This document shows positions 9,801 to 17,878 of a stretch of DNA of 38,905 bases, piece by piece (positions within the stretch are counted from its first letter, which is position 1; every line of letters begins with the position of its first letter). The position numbers were made by a program, and so were the translations under genes. The notes beneath the pieces were generated by a model. It made no database searches. It saw only the letters and a list, made by a program, of their open reading frames with translations, and was not told where the DNA came from. Source of the stretch: Seison nebaliae (lineage: Eukaryota; Rotifera; Pararotatoria; Seisonacea; Seisonidae); the NCBI GenBank assembly GCA_023231475.1, contig JALJEE010001671.1, positions 1 to 38,905 of the forward strand, in the 5' to 3' direction.

Positions 9801-10089
9801 TGATATGAAATTTAAGGATGAAAGTAAAATAGAAGCGAAGAATTCGAATCCTATTCCACATTCATATACTTCCCGACCACCAAATTTAATGGATAATGTT
9901 CCATTATTAGATAAACCTCCAAATGTTGCTCATTCAGATTCTCGCAGTAATCTCGCAGCACAACAAAAAGAAATGGAAAAATTGGCAGTCCAATTTCTAC
10001 AAACAACCGATCTCCAACAACTATTAAGACAGAGTAATTCTTCATCTTCGAATAAACCGGGAAAATCGAGAAAACGGAAACAAAAATGA
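3856..10089 (+). CDS. Very large acidic Gln/His-rich protein, 2077 aa, unidentified
   Basis: One uninterrupted frame from ATG 3856 to TGA 10089. I do not recognise the family. Residues 1-400 look globular, with hydrophobic strands (LIVLDFVKELV, LIYITFNK, IYFTAELTDFM). Residues about 405-690 are acidic and disordered with basic patches (KKKLLRRIKRE, KKRKRQ), as in nuclear proteins. Residues about 740-1060 look helical (MRRAELSILLIVVLE). A charged coiled-coil-like segment (KKLQKDEQEKL) lies near 1100-1140. A second globular part spans about 1310-1540 (ARKIFGNFIKKIRDNRIFVE, PVLFVGNKYFWPQ). An EEGEICSDDEDE patch precedes a poly-Gln/His run at 8806-8891. The C-terminus is Ser/Pro/Gln-rich and ends GKSRKRKQK, a likely nuclear localisation signal. 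A replication or RNA-processing scaffold is possible but unsupported. Lack of introns over 6.2 kb is odd beside its neighbours. Confidence 0.85.
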   Translation: MEYNIREPEGCLIVLDFVKELVKDFEWQSLVCDEFLEETINSKFDLKLDKLNNDDGGSGSGKGEMENVENSENSFRSLWIYFFHNLIEMQRIVSDIFGRNNRMLIGICGKKSLSKVVASQCIKTGMINKQNDVIYLLNNWKNYHSANLKKNFEMLPYELFKLEYSNLKVTDEFYVERILENLEEIIEKNSFYNPMNGKQLIYITFNKNNNYLNRLIHSILRKKCYEGFMIDIINVITKGSSYKNFLKENYLLNLNKMVNVKSIGINDFSNYLFQLISNLYQLSLTTICNVPMQMTGVSKSIFNIDIIHPRRIYFTAELTDFMEYTLRKHRTLHIIAKSTLLQCNVGKFKNKKQLPTTAIAPFTFFNIDSLDCIGIIKFLQNNIMLMNNNVDKHLLKEFNEETSKLKKIIYEDNYHHNVHHLIEKDDLMTDYSHLETDDEDMEIDGMKLNEHFPKTSNLMFDDNDDDSSTTTELSDIMDDIDRELYKELYEEFIDDDDEVINRSNYSSTDQSENESYDELVEKNRYGKTPKKKLLRRIKRESQSKEKLEISEENLKIIKSENGNSDEGTDVEEPVIIKKRKRQLDNDSESDEIDEIQTDSSNIVKNELNEKKIKEENVKKEEENIESIGTSLETIKKSNEDEEMTEERKEVKEFEKLFPNNFQSINEPITGKKKLHRFGLMMKNGFLCLRELSWNQLNFQLNSEHNKEKKLKDKELEHKISEDEDDIQLSPGMAEEEDELLPILKSMKNVTKSLIYKTIYKNKSGSFQSKNEEHSSNNLLYSIHRWNATMHVYSKRKMFHLYWKLSDHIPSFKDLIQLLISSLQLQMGHFESFRHTANDNCMDIQINMIAREMRRAELSILLIVVLESTGTGISGKSLIKFASNMNNWEKKGIIDSALKKLYEKHLCWSRQSDYILLWFQLLHLLKSFISNSHLILKSSSSQLHDDDLMKNNSSLFILHLYRLVHFLVYFGDDSNERYRHYSSLVEKSSEYQFLSDEEKNLYEFQENSLNFIDKRLTKYYGEEFPSILFVYELLKQSSISHLYEKYDQTYLLHERNIIDLRIEIDCGTQQIQNIFNQHKLTQQQPCHTHYQQQQQNEILKKLQKDEQEKLVIIQKKEEDLKSLMEVYEVSRWKDKLLILSNITMNSMKDLREINENFNLKNQSVTQFIHLISPKPFILSLEEIEGNDKINPIPIYDHYWNNLFVELSTILKKERDWNWRENETKDIYSEKSAVVFIKFSFDFHGNSYDHLEMLLDIKRKKILNLVDQSSKMERMNVYNFFKESFKQSNQEVKQQAQILNRKTKTQKRNDFNERSYTKQINFQLIIEEISPNVARKIFGNFIKKIRDNRIFVEITNNGIMSTIIPFVKDYRLIPGRRQQILSDDNRYECYQNMKNLNEKKPEKKPLYPSMLQKLLLGKIELADSLKPLLRRPVLFVGNKYFWPQLSDQLCCRYKRTLDFRRQIYTNFRLIHFLTSNGVDLSNLFSTEYYFQIRKKNYNFEKSLKLLKFILLMFSNRIYQYKKYEVEQLNYQKHFLENLSINSQIELSKNKEIDKSNNNLINKKEIIISLNNSKRKLEKIFSDKMENYRNELAKRAEDRMNKIDANKKLGDVLVSELREEGEICSDDEDENEIIMNSKDIDKRLIPNDENLKSQQQQQQQEQQHHHHNHLQQHKHQQQQQQYFNKIEELKPSLITKNIENFFHKISDDKIEVEDNRKLWKFILSILNISDNFIDVKELSKKETSSIFHLIHSILQTEYYDPNILSLNERMKENNTYLQYGIKEKDVDFNQILLNSQNIQNKNLSGTIGDFVNTIISCITYYSMSFDDAQLSENYNFDDKQLFRLDDDKVDFEMDKKLPLIKKIFENHLQKKTASSSLVGYQNRPSKIGNNENIVKDRIREPLLPLTSQQPVQKLLKPLLANVPTTSTTSMPSSGISSTQKQSVPESQGQNFNADVQNFMELLDNQELWRNVMNLMGSTTNSSNVTDMKFKDESKIEAKNSNPIPHSYTSRPPNLMDNVPLLDKPPNVAHSDSRSNLAAQQKEMEKLAVQFLQTTDLQQLLRQSNSSSSNKPGKSRKRKQK
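8806..8891 (+). repeat. CAA/CAT microsatellite coding poly-Gln/His
   Basis: In-frame CAA/CAG and CAT triplets encode [14 protein letters not shown] and a further QQQQQQ inside the 2077-aa protein. The length is likely to vary between individuals. Confidence 0.8.
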
Positions 10090-10435
10090 TATTTTTCGAA
10101 TTTTCCTTTTTATTATAAATTTCTTATAAAATCCTAACGACAATACTTTATATGACATTCTGATTTTTCTCTATTTCCCTAATTTTCTTTCGTCACGACA
10201 GATAAATCTTCTTAAATGGATTTTATCTTGAGAGTTTAATTTCCAAAATTATTTAAAATCAAATAATTTAAAAAAAATAAAATGAATTTAAATTTTAAGA
10301 AATTAGCAATTTCATCTTCAACAGATCGTCAAATCTTTTTGGTTCCGATAAATTTTGAGGGTAACGTAGAAAATCTCTACATTAACTCAACATGCAAACA
10401 TACAATTTCTTTATTTTTTTAAAAATTTTTTTTTA
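10090..10435. other. Non-coding: 3'UTR of the large gene
   Basis: AT-rich sequence with AATAAA near 10277. No coding signal seen. Confidence 0.4.
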
Positions 10436-10988
10436 TTATAAATGTAAATCCCTGTAGAGTAATTGAAAAATAAAAATTAAAAATTCACGACCTTGGTCGT
10501 TGGAAATTAGTTCACGGCATCTTGGTATTTGACTTTTGAGATTGTCATGAACCAAGTAATCCACAGAGAATTGATCTGCCAATTCTCTTGCATTGAACAA
10601 CCGAGTAGGCTTCGGAAGAGTGTAATACAAACAGAAAAATGATAAAGGAGACGTAAGTGGTAACAATTCATTAAAAGAAGGCGGATAGTATATATACTAA
10701 TATATATAAAGAAGACTCACGAATATGGGTCCTGTCTGGCTAAAAACTTCTCTCCATTATCCTCTTCAATTCGTTTCTCTCGACTTCAATAATGAACGTT
10801 TTCGCTGTAGTGGGCGAATCATCGAATCTTTTATGCTTCAGTCTCCACAAACGACTCAATTTTTTATTTTCTACATGTAAAAAACCGGACATACCTTCCA
10901 ATTTCACGCTGGAATCCAGTTCGTACACCATAATCGAACGAAATTCCTTCTTATCGGATCTCACCATACCGTTCCTTCGACCGCACAT
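10436..10988 (-). CDS. Hypothetical locus, possibly multi-exon or a relic
   Basis: Two open stretches lie on the minus strand. One runs 10988-10740 from an ATG (MCGRRNGMVRSDKKEFRS, later RFDDSPTTAKTFIIEVE). The other runs 10666-10436 and contains FNARELADQFSVDYLVHD and ends RDLHL. A GTTCAT donor and a TTTTTAG acceptor 58 nt apart, or a GTGAGT donor after the first stretch, could connect them, but no join gives a convincing protein. The tail segment IPRCRELISND resembles ISRGRELIETND in the LINE relic next door, so part of this could be an older copy of that element. I recognise no domain. Low confidence. Confidence 0.25.
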
Positions 10989-11111
10989 CTTTGTTTGTTT
11001 TTTCTTTCTCTAAAAATTTTCTTCTCAACAGGTTTGTTCTTAGATTTCTAAGTCGTCTCTCTTCCAGAATTCTCTACAGAATTTTTCGAAATTTTTTTAC
11101 TAGATTAATAT

Positions 11112-12640
11112 TTAATTTAAATTATTATTTAAGTTATCCCCTCGGGGTAATGTAAAAAGAAATAATGATAATTCATTGAAGTCATTTGTCTCGATCAGTT
11201 CACGGCCTCGAGAGATAAATGGAAGTAAATTATTGGGAATGAGTTCAGAAATGTTGAAGGAATTCATCATTTTCATCAATGAAGCGAGAGATTGTGGATA
11301 TTCTAAATCGTAATATTTGCAAAAGAATTTAGTAGGAGAGTTGAACTCTTCACTTTGATGAAAGGATGGAAATGCGAATAGTGAATTACTGATATTGGTA
11401 ATAAGTGCGCAATACCTCGACATTAGCAACAGTGGAAAAGGTGGTGATTCTAACAAGAGGTTGTAAGATCGTAAACATAAACATAATAAATTGAATAGAC
11501 GTGTACATCCTAGTAGAATTTGTATACAATGATAACATACATTTTAAGATAAAGACGAGAGAACACTGAGTACCATAGAAATCAGTGGAAAATGTGCTGA
11601 ATAATTTTAATCTTAATTTAATCGAAAGAAATTTGCATTTATGGTTGAATGAATAAAACGATCTTAGAAATTTCGAACGAATCTTTTTGATAAAACTAGA
11701 CGTCTTCTTATGGTTATCCATTTGACAAAATATATATTCCAGATATTAATTTGAAATAAATATTTACATAAAATTTTTGATTTCGTATAATTACATTTCA
11801 TTCCGCAATTAGTTAATTGAATGATAATCTCGTGCTTTAATTCAGTTAGTTGATGTGGATTTTTTATGACCAAAACAATATCATCTGCATACTCATAAAC
11901 CGCTGGATAAGTGAAGTTTTTTAGAGTAAAGGAGTAGCGCGCATTACAATATGACACAACCTTATCTAAAATTTTTCTAAATATCCAAGGCTCTAAAATA
12001 GATCCTTGTCTTACTCCTTTATTGATTTGAAATTGTTCACATTATTGTTATATTTTATTCTACCGGTAGATGCTGTTGATAAGTTGTGTATAAACGTCAG
12101 CGAATTCTCGTCTATCTCACAATTACGTTATAAGCTGATACCAATATCTATATTTACCGAATCCAATGCTTTGGAAGCGTCTAAGAAACAGAGAATGAAG
12201 TTTTCGTTATAACTACGTGCAGAAGTAATGAAAAATCGAATGAGGAGAATTAGAGGTAAAGTACCTCGCGAATTAGAACGAAATGCCAATTGTAAACTAC
12301 TCGAGCATAATTCAGAGGAATATCGAATTTTTATTAGTTTCTCCATTATTTTTATAATAGCATTCGATACAGAGATTGGACGATAAGAGTCTACACAATT
12401 TGAATTTTTTGAGTTACCTTTATAAACAGGAGTTATTATGAACGTACGCAATACACTATAGTCAACCTCATTCCGGAACATGGAATTTATTTGATTAAGA
12501 AGAATGTTAAGATTGCTGTTATTCAATCCTGCAGTTACTCCCATACAACAACCATCATATCCGTGAGATTTACGTATTTTTGTTTTTCTGAGAGCACAAT
12601 GAATGTTTTTTTGAGAATTTTTTCATAAATTTCTAAGGGC
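11112..12640 (-). mobile_element. Degenerate 5'-truncated non-LTR retrotransposon (LINE) reverse transcriptase
   Basis: Ordered RT motifs are spread over shifted frames on the minus strand. Near 12620-12545 lies KSHGYDG; in 12544-12128 are IITPVYKG, SYRPISVSNAI and FLDASKALDSVN. Near 12030-11958 lies KGVRQGSILEPWIF; in 11957-11664 is YADDIVLV followed by a GMKCNYTKSKIL-like strand. In 11721-11386 is LKLFSTFSTDFYGTQ, the post-RT connection typical of LINEs, with a further tail in 11456-11112. At least three frame changes and internal stops show it is dead. No endonuclease domain remains upstream, so the copy is 5'-truncated. No target-site duplication or poly(A) tail could be placed by eye. 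A Jockey/CR1-like clade is possible, but I cannot assign it. Confidence 0.85.
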
Positions 12641-12705
12641 AAATAAACAGAAAACTTTTTTATATTTATTTTCATTTCATTTTTATTTTTTTCTAAAAGA
12701 GGGAA

Positions 12706-14304
12706 ATGTCGTTTAGCGCATATAAAAGAGAAATGTCTTCAAGATGTTTTATTATTAGAGTTAGGACCCCAAGTTCCTCAATGTTAGGAGGTTATAATGA
12801 TCAACCATATTTTTATAGACTGAGAAATTCAGTTAAGCGTATGATCATACAAGATAGCCATGCTAATGATGATATGAGACAACCTTATTGTCGACCTCCC
12901 AAATTAAATAACGAAATGGGAAGTTGTTACTCTATAAGTATGGTTCAAGTATTATTATCTACGTATTCCTTAATGGCACTTTTCAACAATCTTCCAATAG
13001 ATTCTTCAGTTCTATTGTCTAAAAACTTTCTTCATCGATACAAATTTTACCAAAATATATCTAGTTTTACAAATGACTCTTCATGTAATGTTCAAGCATG
13101 TTTAGAACAAGGTAGAACATTCTTCCAACATATGATGCTCATTAAAATGGGTTTGAAGGATGAAGAAACCGGATTAAAAGGACATCAAAAATTTTATTTT
13201 TGTCAAATAGTAGAAAGTGGGAGCATATTTAAAAAATTACCCGCCGCAAATTTTGCCCACTTAACACAAGATGATAAACCGTCAAGGTTGGAGAAAATTT
13301 TCCCCAAAAATTTATTCACCGTTTATCGACATGTTCCGATCTTACACTTTAGTCAACTATTTTTTCAAACAGATAAATTTTCACACGAATGGGAAGTTTT
13401 GTTTCCCGGTGAGAATAGTCCAAAGAAGAAAAACTTCAGATTTTATGAGACTTTCGATGTGAAGGAATCATATTATTATTCAAAAAAATTCAGTATGTTA
13501 ATTATTAATAATAATCCATATGATGGTAAATATCACAAAGACATGCCAGATATTGAACATTTTCTGGAATATGTGGCGCCTATAGATATTTGGCAATCTC
13601 AATTTTTCAGTAAAATTCCCTCAGTCATTGTTTTCAATTATGTAACACATAACTCACCTATCAATTTTGATCCCCAAACTTTTCTAGGCAACGAACACCT
13701 ACACGTTTTGAAGAACAAAGAAGAAGATTTTTACGAGAATAAGAACAATTATTACATGAATTTGATCAGCAAGATGCCGACCTCTCACTTTTTAAGCGGG
13801 CCTGATGAATTTGATTTCCCTTTAAGACCGAAAAAAGAAAGCAAGTATCATGCTGTTGGATATATTATTAGTAATTCTATATTCGTTAACTGTAATGAGA
13901 AAATGTCAAAAATAAAAGATGGACGGCCAATTAATCCTAACTTAATGATCAAAAATGACTTAAACAATTATTTAGAAACCGAAACGAAATTTTTCTTTAA
14001 CAATATAAAAAACGAAGCAGATAAGTGTGAAAGTTTAGGGAATTGTAACATTCCGGGTTGTGAATTGGGTTATTCAGCTTATGGACATGCAATTGCAATG
14101 ATCTTAAATTTAGGACGTACTCAATGGTTTCTTATCGATAACCACAATGTATTCCCCTTTTCTTCGCCAAAGGAATTTTTAGCTTTCATCAAAGTACCTC
14201 CAGTTAATCTAATATTTGAATTAACATCCGCTCATTTGACGATGAAAGAAAAAATGTTCAACTTAATGAAAAGGGCAACCAATAAAGATGAAAAAAAGTC
14301 GTGA
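12706..14304 (+). CDS. Divergent USP-like cysteine peptidase (C19 fold), single exon, 532 aa
   Basis: The catalytic boxes of ubiquitin-specific proteases occur in the right order. The Cys box is KLNNEMGSCYSISMVQVLLS, with Cys74 and with Asn69 five residues upstream, where USP7 has its oxyanion Asn. Far downstream come YHAVGYIISN (near residue 385) and YGHAIAMI with His461, then WFLIDNHNV with Asp478 and Asn479, the usual W-x-x-x-D-[DN] ending. The roughly 300-residue middle is poorly conserved and lacks clear CxxC zinc pairs, though a Cys cluster (KCESLGNCNIPGC, about residues 440-452) precedes the His box. The canonical GNTC is MGSC here. If active it would cleave ubiquitin or a ubiquitin-like protein. 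The gene is intronless and its ATG is only about 65 bp from the LINE relic, so retrocopy or element origin is possible. AATAAATAAATAA follows the stop at about 14335. Confidence 0.7.
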   Translation: MSFSAYKREMSSRCFIIRVRTPSSSMLGGYNDQPYFYRLRNSVKRMIIQDSHANDDMRQPYCRPPKLNNEMGSCYSISMVQVLLSTYSLMALFNNLPIDSSVLLSKNFLHRYKFYQNISSFTNDSSCNVQACLEQGRTFFQHMMLIKMGLKDEETGLKGHQKFYFCQIVESGSIFKKLPAANFAHLTQDDKPSRLEKIFPKNLFTVYRHVPILHFSQLFFQTDKFSHEWEVLFPGENSPKKKNFRFYETFDVKESYYYSKKFSMLIINNNPYDGKYHKDMPDIEHFLEYVAPIDIWQSQFFSKIPSVIVFNYVTHNSPINFDPQTFLGNEHLHVLKNKEEDFYENKNNYYMNLISKMPTSHFLSGPDEFDFPLRPKKESKYHAVGYIISNSIFVNCNEKMSKIKDGRPINPNLMIKNDLNNYLETETKFFFNNIKNEADKCESLGNCNIPGCELGYSAYGHAIAMILNLGRTQWFLIDNHNVFPFSSPKEFLAFIKVPPVNLIFELTSAHLTMKEKMFNLMKRATNKDEKKS

Positions 14305-14840
14305 TACTTGTACATACCTTTTTTTAATGTTAAGAAATAAATAAATAAACAAAAGTATCAATGTCTTAAAATGGTAAGCGGTTGCCAAATTTCAAATAGC
14401 ATTTTATTACATCTAACTCACATATTTTTTCACTGTTAAATATCTATAAGAATTTTCTCTAAAATATGAATAGTTTAAGTGTCAAAGTTACCGTTCGCAA
14501 CATATCAGTTTTATGTTTAAAAAAATCGCTAAAAATATTTAGTGGGTTAGAAAGATGGATCATGGTTTATCTAATCTAAGTTTATCTATGTTGCTGTACA
14601 ATACAGAAACATGAAACGTTCTCCATTTTACATGGAATAGTTAAAAGTAAATATTTTTATAAATGTTAGTTTGACAATTTAACATTTATAATTTTATTAA
14701 CGAATTCTTTTAGGTAATAATAGATCGAAACTAATCCATAACATTCTAAGGAGAAGTATATGAAAATAATTTAAACAATTTTTGATCTGGATTCATATTT
14801 CATTCAAATTAATATTACGAGTCAGATATCCAATTTTCCA
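14305..14840. other. Non-coding between convergent genes
   Basis: 3'UTR with tandem AATAAA for the USP-like gene at the left, then AT-rich sequence. Nothing else recognised. Confidence 0.4.
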
Positions 14841-14846
14841 TTTATT
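14841..14846 (-). terminator. Poly(A) signal of the multi-sushi gene
   Basis: AATAAA on the minus strand, about 57 nt past the stop. Confidence 0.5.
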
Positions 14847-14902
14847 TCAGCAAAAAATTATAATATGAATAAATAAAAATATTTCTTGAAAAGATTAAAC
14901 AT

Positions 14903-16335
14903 TCACATAAACCATTCACATACCATATCCTTCAGTGCCGGCACATATTCACCGTTCACACAAGTCGTTCTCTTTATTTTAAGTTTCTTAGCTGGATGTA
15001 TACAACTAAATTCTGCATAAGAACCATCACCAATAAATGTTCTTTCTTTGTTCATATACCTCCTCGACACTTTTTCCAGTTTTATAATGTAATATTTGTA
15101 TGGGAGCTTCATTGGATCTAAACAAGATTTTTTCGCTTAAATTTTGAAAAATAATTAATTGAAGACAACATTGACAATGTAAGTTTAACGTTTACAACTA
15201 AATGGTCCACCTATCCAGTTACCATTTTTATCACATTTAAAGTTTGGTATACCTGTAGCCGCGGCAGTCATAAGACATTTATACTTGAGTTTACTGCCCG
15301 TGCGAAGAACATCTGTGGGATCACCTTTCATTTTAACGAAAACTCCACCTCTTTTCGAATGCTTAATTGTAGGAGGTTTTTTACAAATGACAATTTTTTG
15401 CTTTATTCTCGTTCGTCCGCCAGATTTCTCTGTTCTTTGAACACCAGGAGTTCCCCGTGTTCGCTGAAAACCAAGAGTTCCGCGCGTTCTTTGACGACCA
15501 CGAAATTTTCGTTTTCTTGGAAAACCAGGAGATATTCTTGGTTTTTGACGAATAGGAGATTGCCATGTTCTTGGGAAATCAGGTAATTTCTGTTTTGTTT
15601 CACGACCTGGAAGTCTCCATTTTCCTTGACTTTTTTTACTCTTCCGTTTCCCTTGACGTTTTCGAGACTTCCGTTTCCCTTGACGTCCTCGAGGCTTCGG
15701 TTTCCCTTGACGTCCTCGAGATCTCGATTTTCCTTGACGTCCTCGAGATCTCCGCTTTCCTTTACGTTTTCCACCATTTCTTTTTCCTTGAGGTTTTCGA
15801 CTCTTCTTTTTTCCTTGACGTTTTCGACCCCTCCTTGTCCCTTGACGTCCGCGAGCTTTCCGTCTTCCTTTACGCCCTCGACGCCCCAGTTTTGTTCGTC
15901 GTTTAAGACGTATCCGGTTTCCTGTTTTTTTACCTTTTAAAAGAAAAAAAATTAAGTGTTTGGACAACGAAAATAAATAGAAACGGACGCAATGTGGTTT
16001 TTCCGCGATCTCTTGGAGAATCCATTCACCCGTATCCATAGCACATAAATATAGTACATAGTCATCATCTGTTTCCATAAATTCGAAATTTTTTTTACAT
16101 TTCACTTCCATTATACTACCGCTTGTTATCTGATTTTTCCCATCACAATATTTATAAACTTTAAAAAAGTAGGACACATAGAGATTTTTATCTAGGCCCG
16201 TCAACGGTGAACTTTTACATGGTACTGATAATTGGATGATAAAAAATGTTAATTATTTGGATATGAAATTTACAAACCTGATTTACCGAAACACAAATGG
16301 AAAAAATATAATAGGATAAATAATATGTGGAACAT
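14903..16335 (-). CDS. Secreted multi-sushi protein with 9-residue basic tandem repeat
   Basis: Exon 1 is 16335-16278 and encodes a signal peptide (MFHILFILLYFFHLCFGKS). Exon 2 is 16224-15190 and exon 3 is 15135-14903. Phases agree: the first split codon gives Val, then PCKSS. Exon 2 has a sushi/CCP module (C in PCKSS, VKC, YLC, GEW, PHC). An extremely Arg/Lys-rich region follows, with a 9-residue repeat of the form SRGRQGKxK (27-nt DNA period). A second sushi follows (ICKKPP, YKC, FKC, NWIGG, SC). Exon 3 carries a third (SCLDPMKL, FSC, TTC, VCEW), ending at TGA 14905-14903. The second donor is ambiguous (GTTAAA at 15189 or GTAAAC at 15195); both keep phase. Exon 2 may also hide a roughly 55-nt intron near 15985-15935, where the frame reads hydrophobic and T-rich. 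Family role: extracellular binding or adhesion; the basic repeat suggests binding to polyanions (inference). Confidence 0.75.
15590..15890 (-). repeat. 27-nt tandem repeat (coding, Arg/Gln/Gly/Lys-rich)
   Basis: The + strand shows the core CCCTTGACGTCCTCGAG recurring every 27 nt (for example near 15653, 15680, 15707 and 15734) with drift at the edges. It encodes the RGRQGK repeat of the sushi protein. Confidence 0.8.
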
Positions 16336-16377
16336 GTTTTAACAATTTAAATGTTATTCTAAATTTGTTTCTTTCCA

Positions 16378-16384
16378 TTTTATA
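16378..16384 (-). promoter_or_regulatory. TATA-like box of the multi-sushi gene
   Basis: TATAAAA on the minus strand, 43 nt upstream of the ATG at 16335-16333. It is common by chance in AT-rich DNA. Confidence 0.3.
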
Positions 16385-17811
16385 TTTCTTCTTTAATAAA
16401 CATCCATCAAATTATTATTCTTAAAATTTCCACATCGATCATGATCACATTTGTTGCCAAATTATTTGGGAAATTCAGCGATAAGTTCGATGTGGCTGAA
16501 AAATATTTCCTTATTATATAAAGTCATTGAATGTACTAAAAGTTTTGAGAGCCGAATAGATTTAGATGATAAAAATATATTTGGTTTAAAATTTAAATAA
16601 ATTATTTGTCGCTTACTTCCCAAGTTGAATGAATTTTATTTGTTATTTTGCCTTAAACAATTTAATAAATTCTCCTAATATGCGTCATTCTGATTTTTTA
16701 TTCGTCTTTAATTGATAAAACCTGTTTATGTCTGTAAATAAGATTCACGAAGTATAAACTCCAAAAAATGTTTAGTAGGAGTTATGGAAAGAAACATAAT
16801 AATTTGAAACATTTATGTAAAAGGTGTGTTTTTTTTCTGTTTTAAGAGCATCCTACTATACAAAAAATTGTCTACTGTAACGTTGCAAAATAAGTTGATG
16901 TTATTCTTTATCAACCTTTATTTAAGTAGGAAATAATTGAAAAACAAACTTAAAAGAGCGAAATAAAAAAACTAGATAATTTAGAGACCCACAATTCGGA
17001 GACTAGACAATTCGGACGAAGAATAGCTGGTAATAATATAGACTAGAAACGGACACTTTTCCGTTTTTAAAAAACAGATCATAACTTCTGTCTAATTAGG
17101 TGTCTGTTATAAGAGTGAATATCATAAAATAGCCCTATTCGAGCTCTTTAAGTTTTAAAAAATATTTAATGTTTAATCCATTAGCAGGGCATTTTCGATA
17201 AGAGTGCATTTTTCTCTCTCCCGCATGTTTCGAAAATATTGTTTAATATGCACGTATTTGAGCGCTTCTCCTACTCTCTGAATGCCCTACCTGAATGACT
17301 GTAATGAGGAGATCGATCAAAAATTTCAATTTATCTCGTCAGGAATTTCATTAAAAAAAATTATTTTATAGTTAGGGAACTGACCTTTCTTATAAAAACT
17401 TTCTCTTCAATTTTCATGATCTTGAGATTTTTCGTGATTTTAAACTAGAAATCGTCCACAGTTTTCATATAAAAAATTAAAAATTTTCATGATTTTGTCG
17501 TGACGTTTTTGTGATTTCTATGCAGTATTCCTCCACTTATTATACCAATACTAATCTTTTCACATTCACCCACAGTCAGACCTTACTCATACTATATAGT
17601 GGATATAATTCCGATCGGAGATATATTCTTTTTCCCTCTAATTAAATTATAAATATCTATATAAATATAAATATTATAATATCTATATGATATCTATATA
17701 AAATATATTTAGTCTAATTTTAATGGCAACATAATGTTGCAAAGAAAACTTTTGCATATTAGGAATAATCAAACTTGGAGTAAGGTTTAAAATAATATTA
17801 CTAAATTATAC
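16385..17811. other. Intergenic, no gene seen
   Basis: AT-rich spacer between the multi-sushi gene (upstream side) and the 3' end of the Kv gene. It holds a small hairpin at about 17045-17064 (AAACGG / CCGTTT). No open frame with a recognisable product. Confidence 0.4.
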
Positions 17812-17817
17812 TTTATT
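17812..17817 (-). terminator. Poly(A) signal of the Kv gene
   Basis: AATAAA on the minus strand, about 62 nt past the stop. Confidence 0.5.
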
Positions 17818-17878
17818 TAAAATGTTAAATTGAAGTTATGTGAAAAAGGTTGTCAAATTATCGCATTAAGAATTGTCT

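Noticed and set aside
10792-11013. 73-aa + strand frame
   Set aside because: Opposes the hypothetical minus-strand stretch and has no recognisable feature of its own.
15359-15940. Three overlapping repetitive + strand and alternate minus-strand frames
   Set aside because: Shadows of the 27-nt repeat, which stays open in several frames because its period is a multiple of three.
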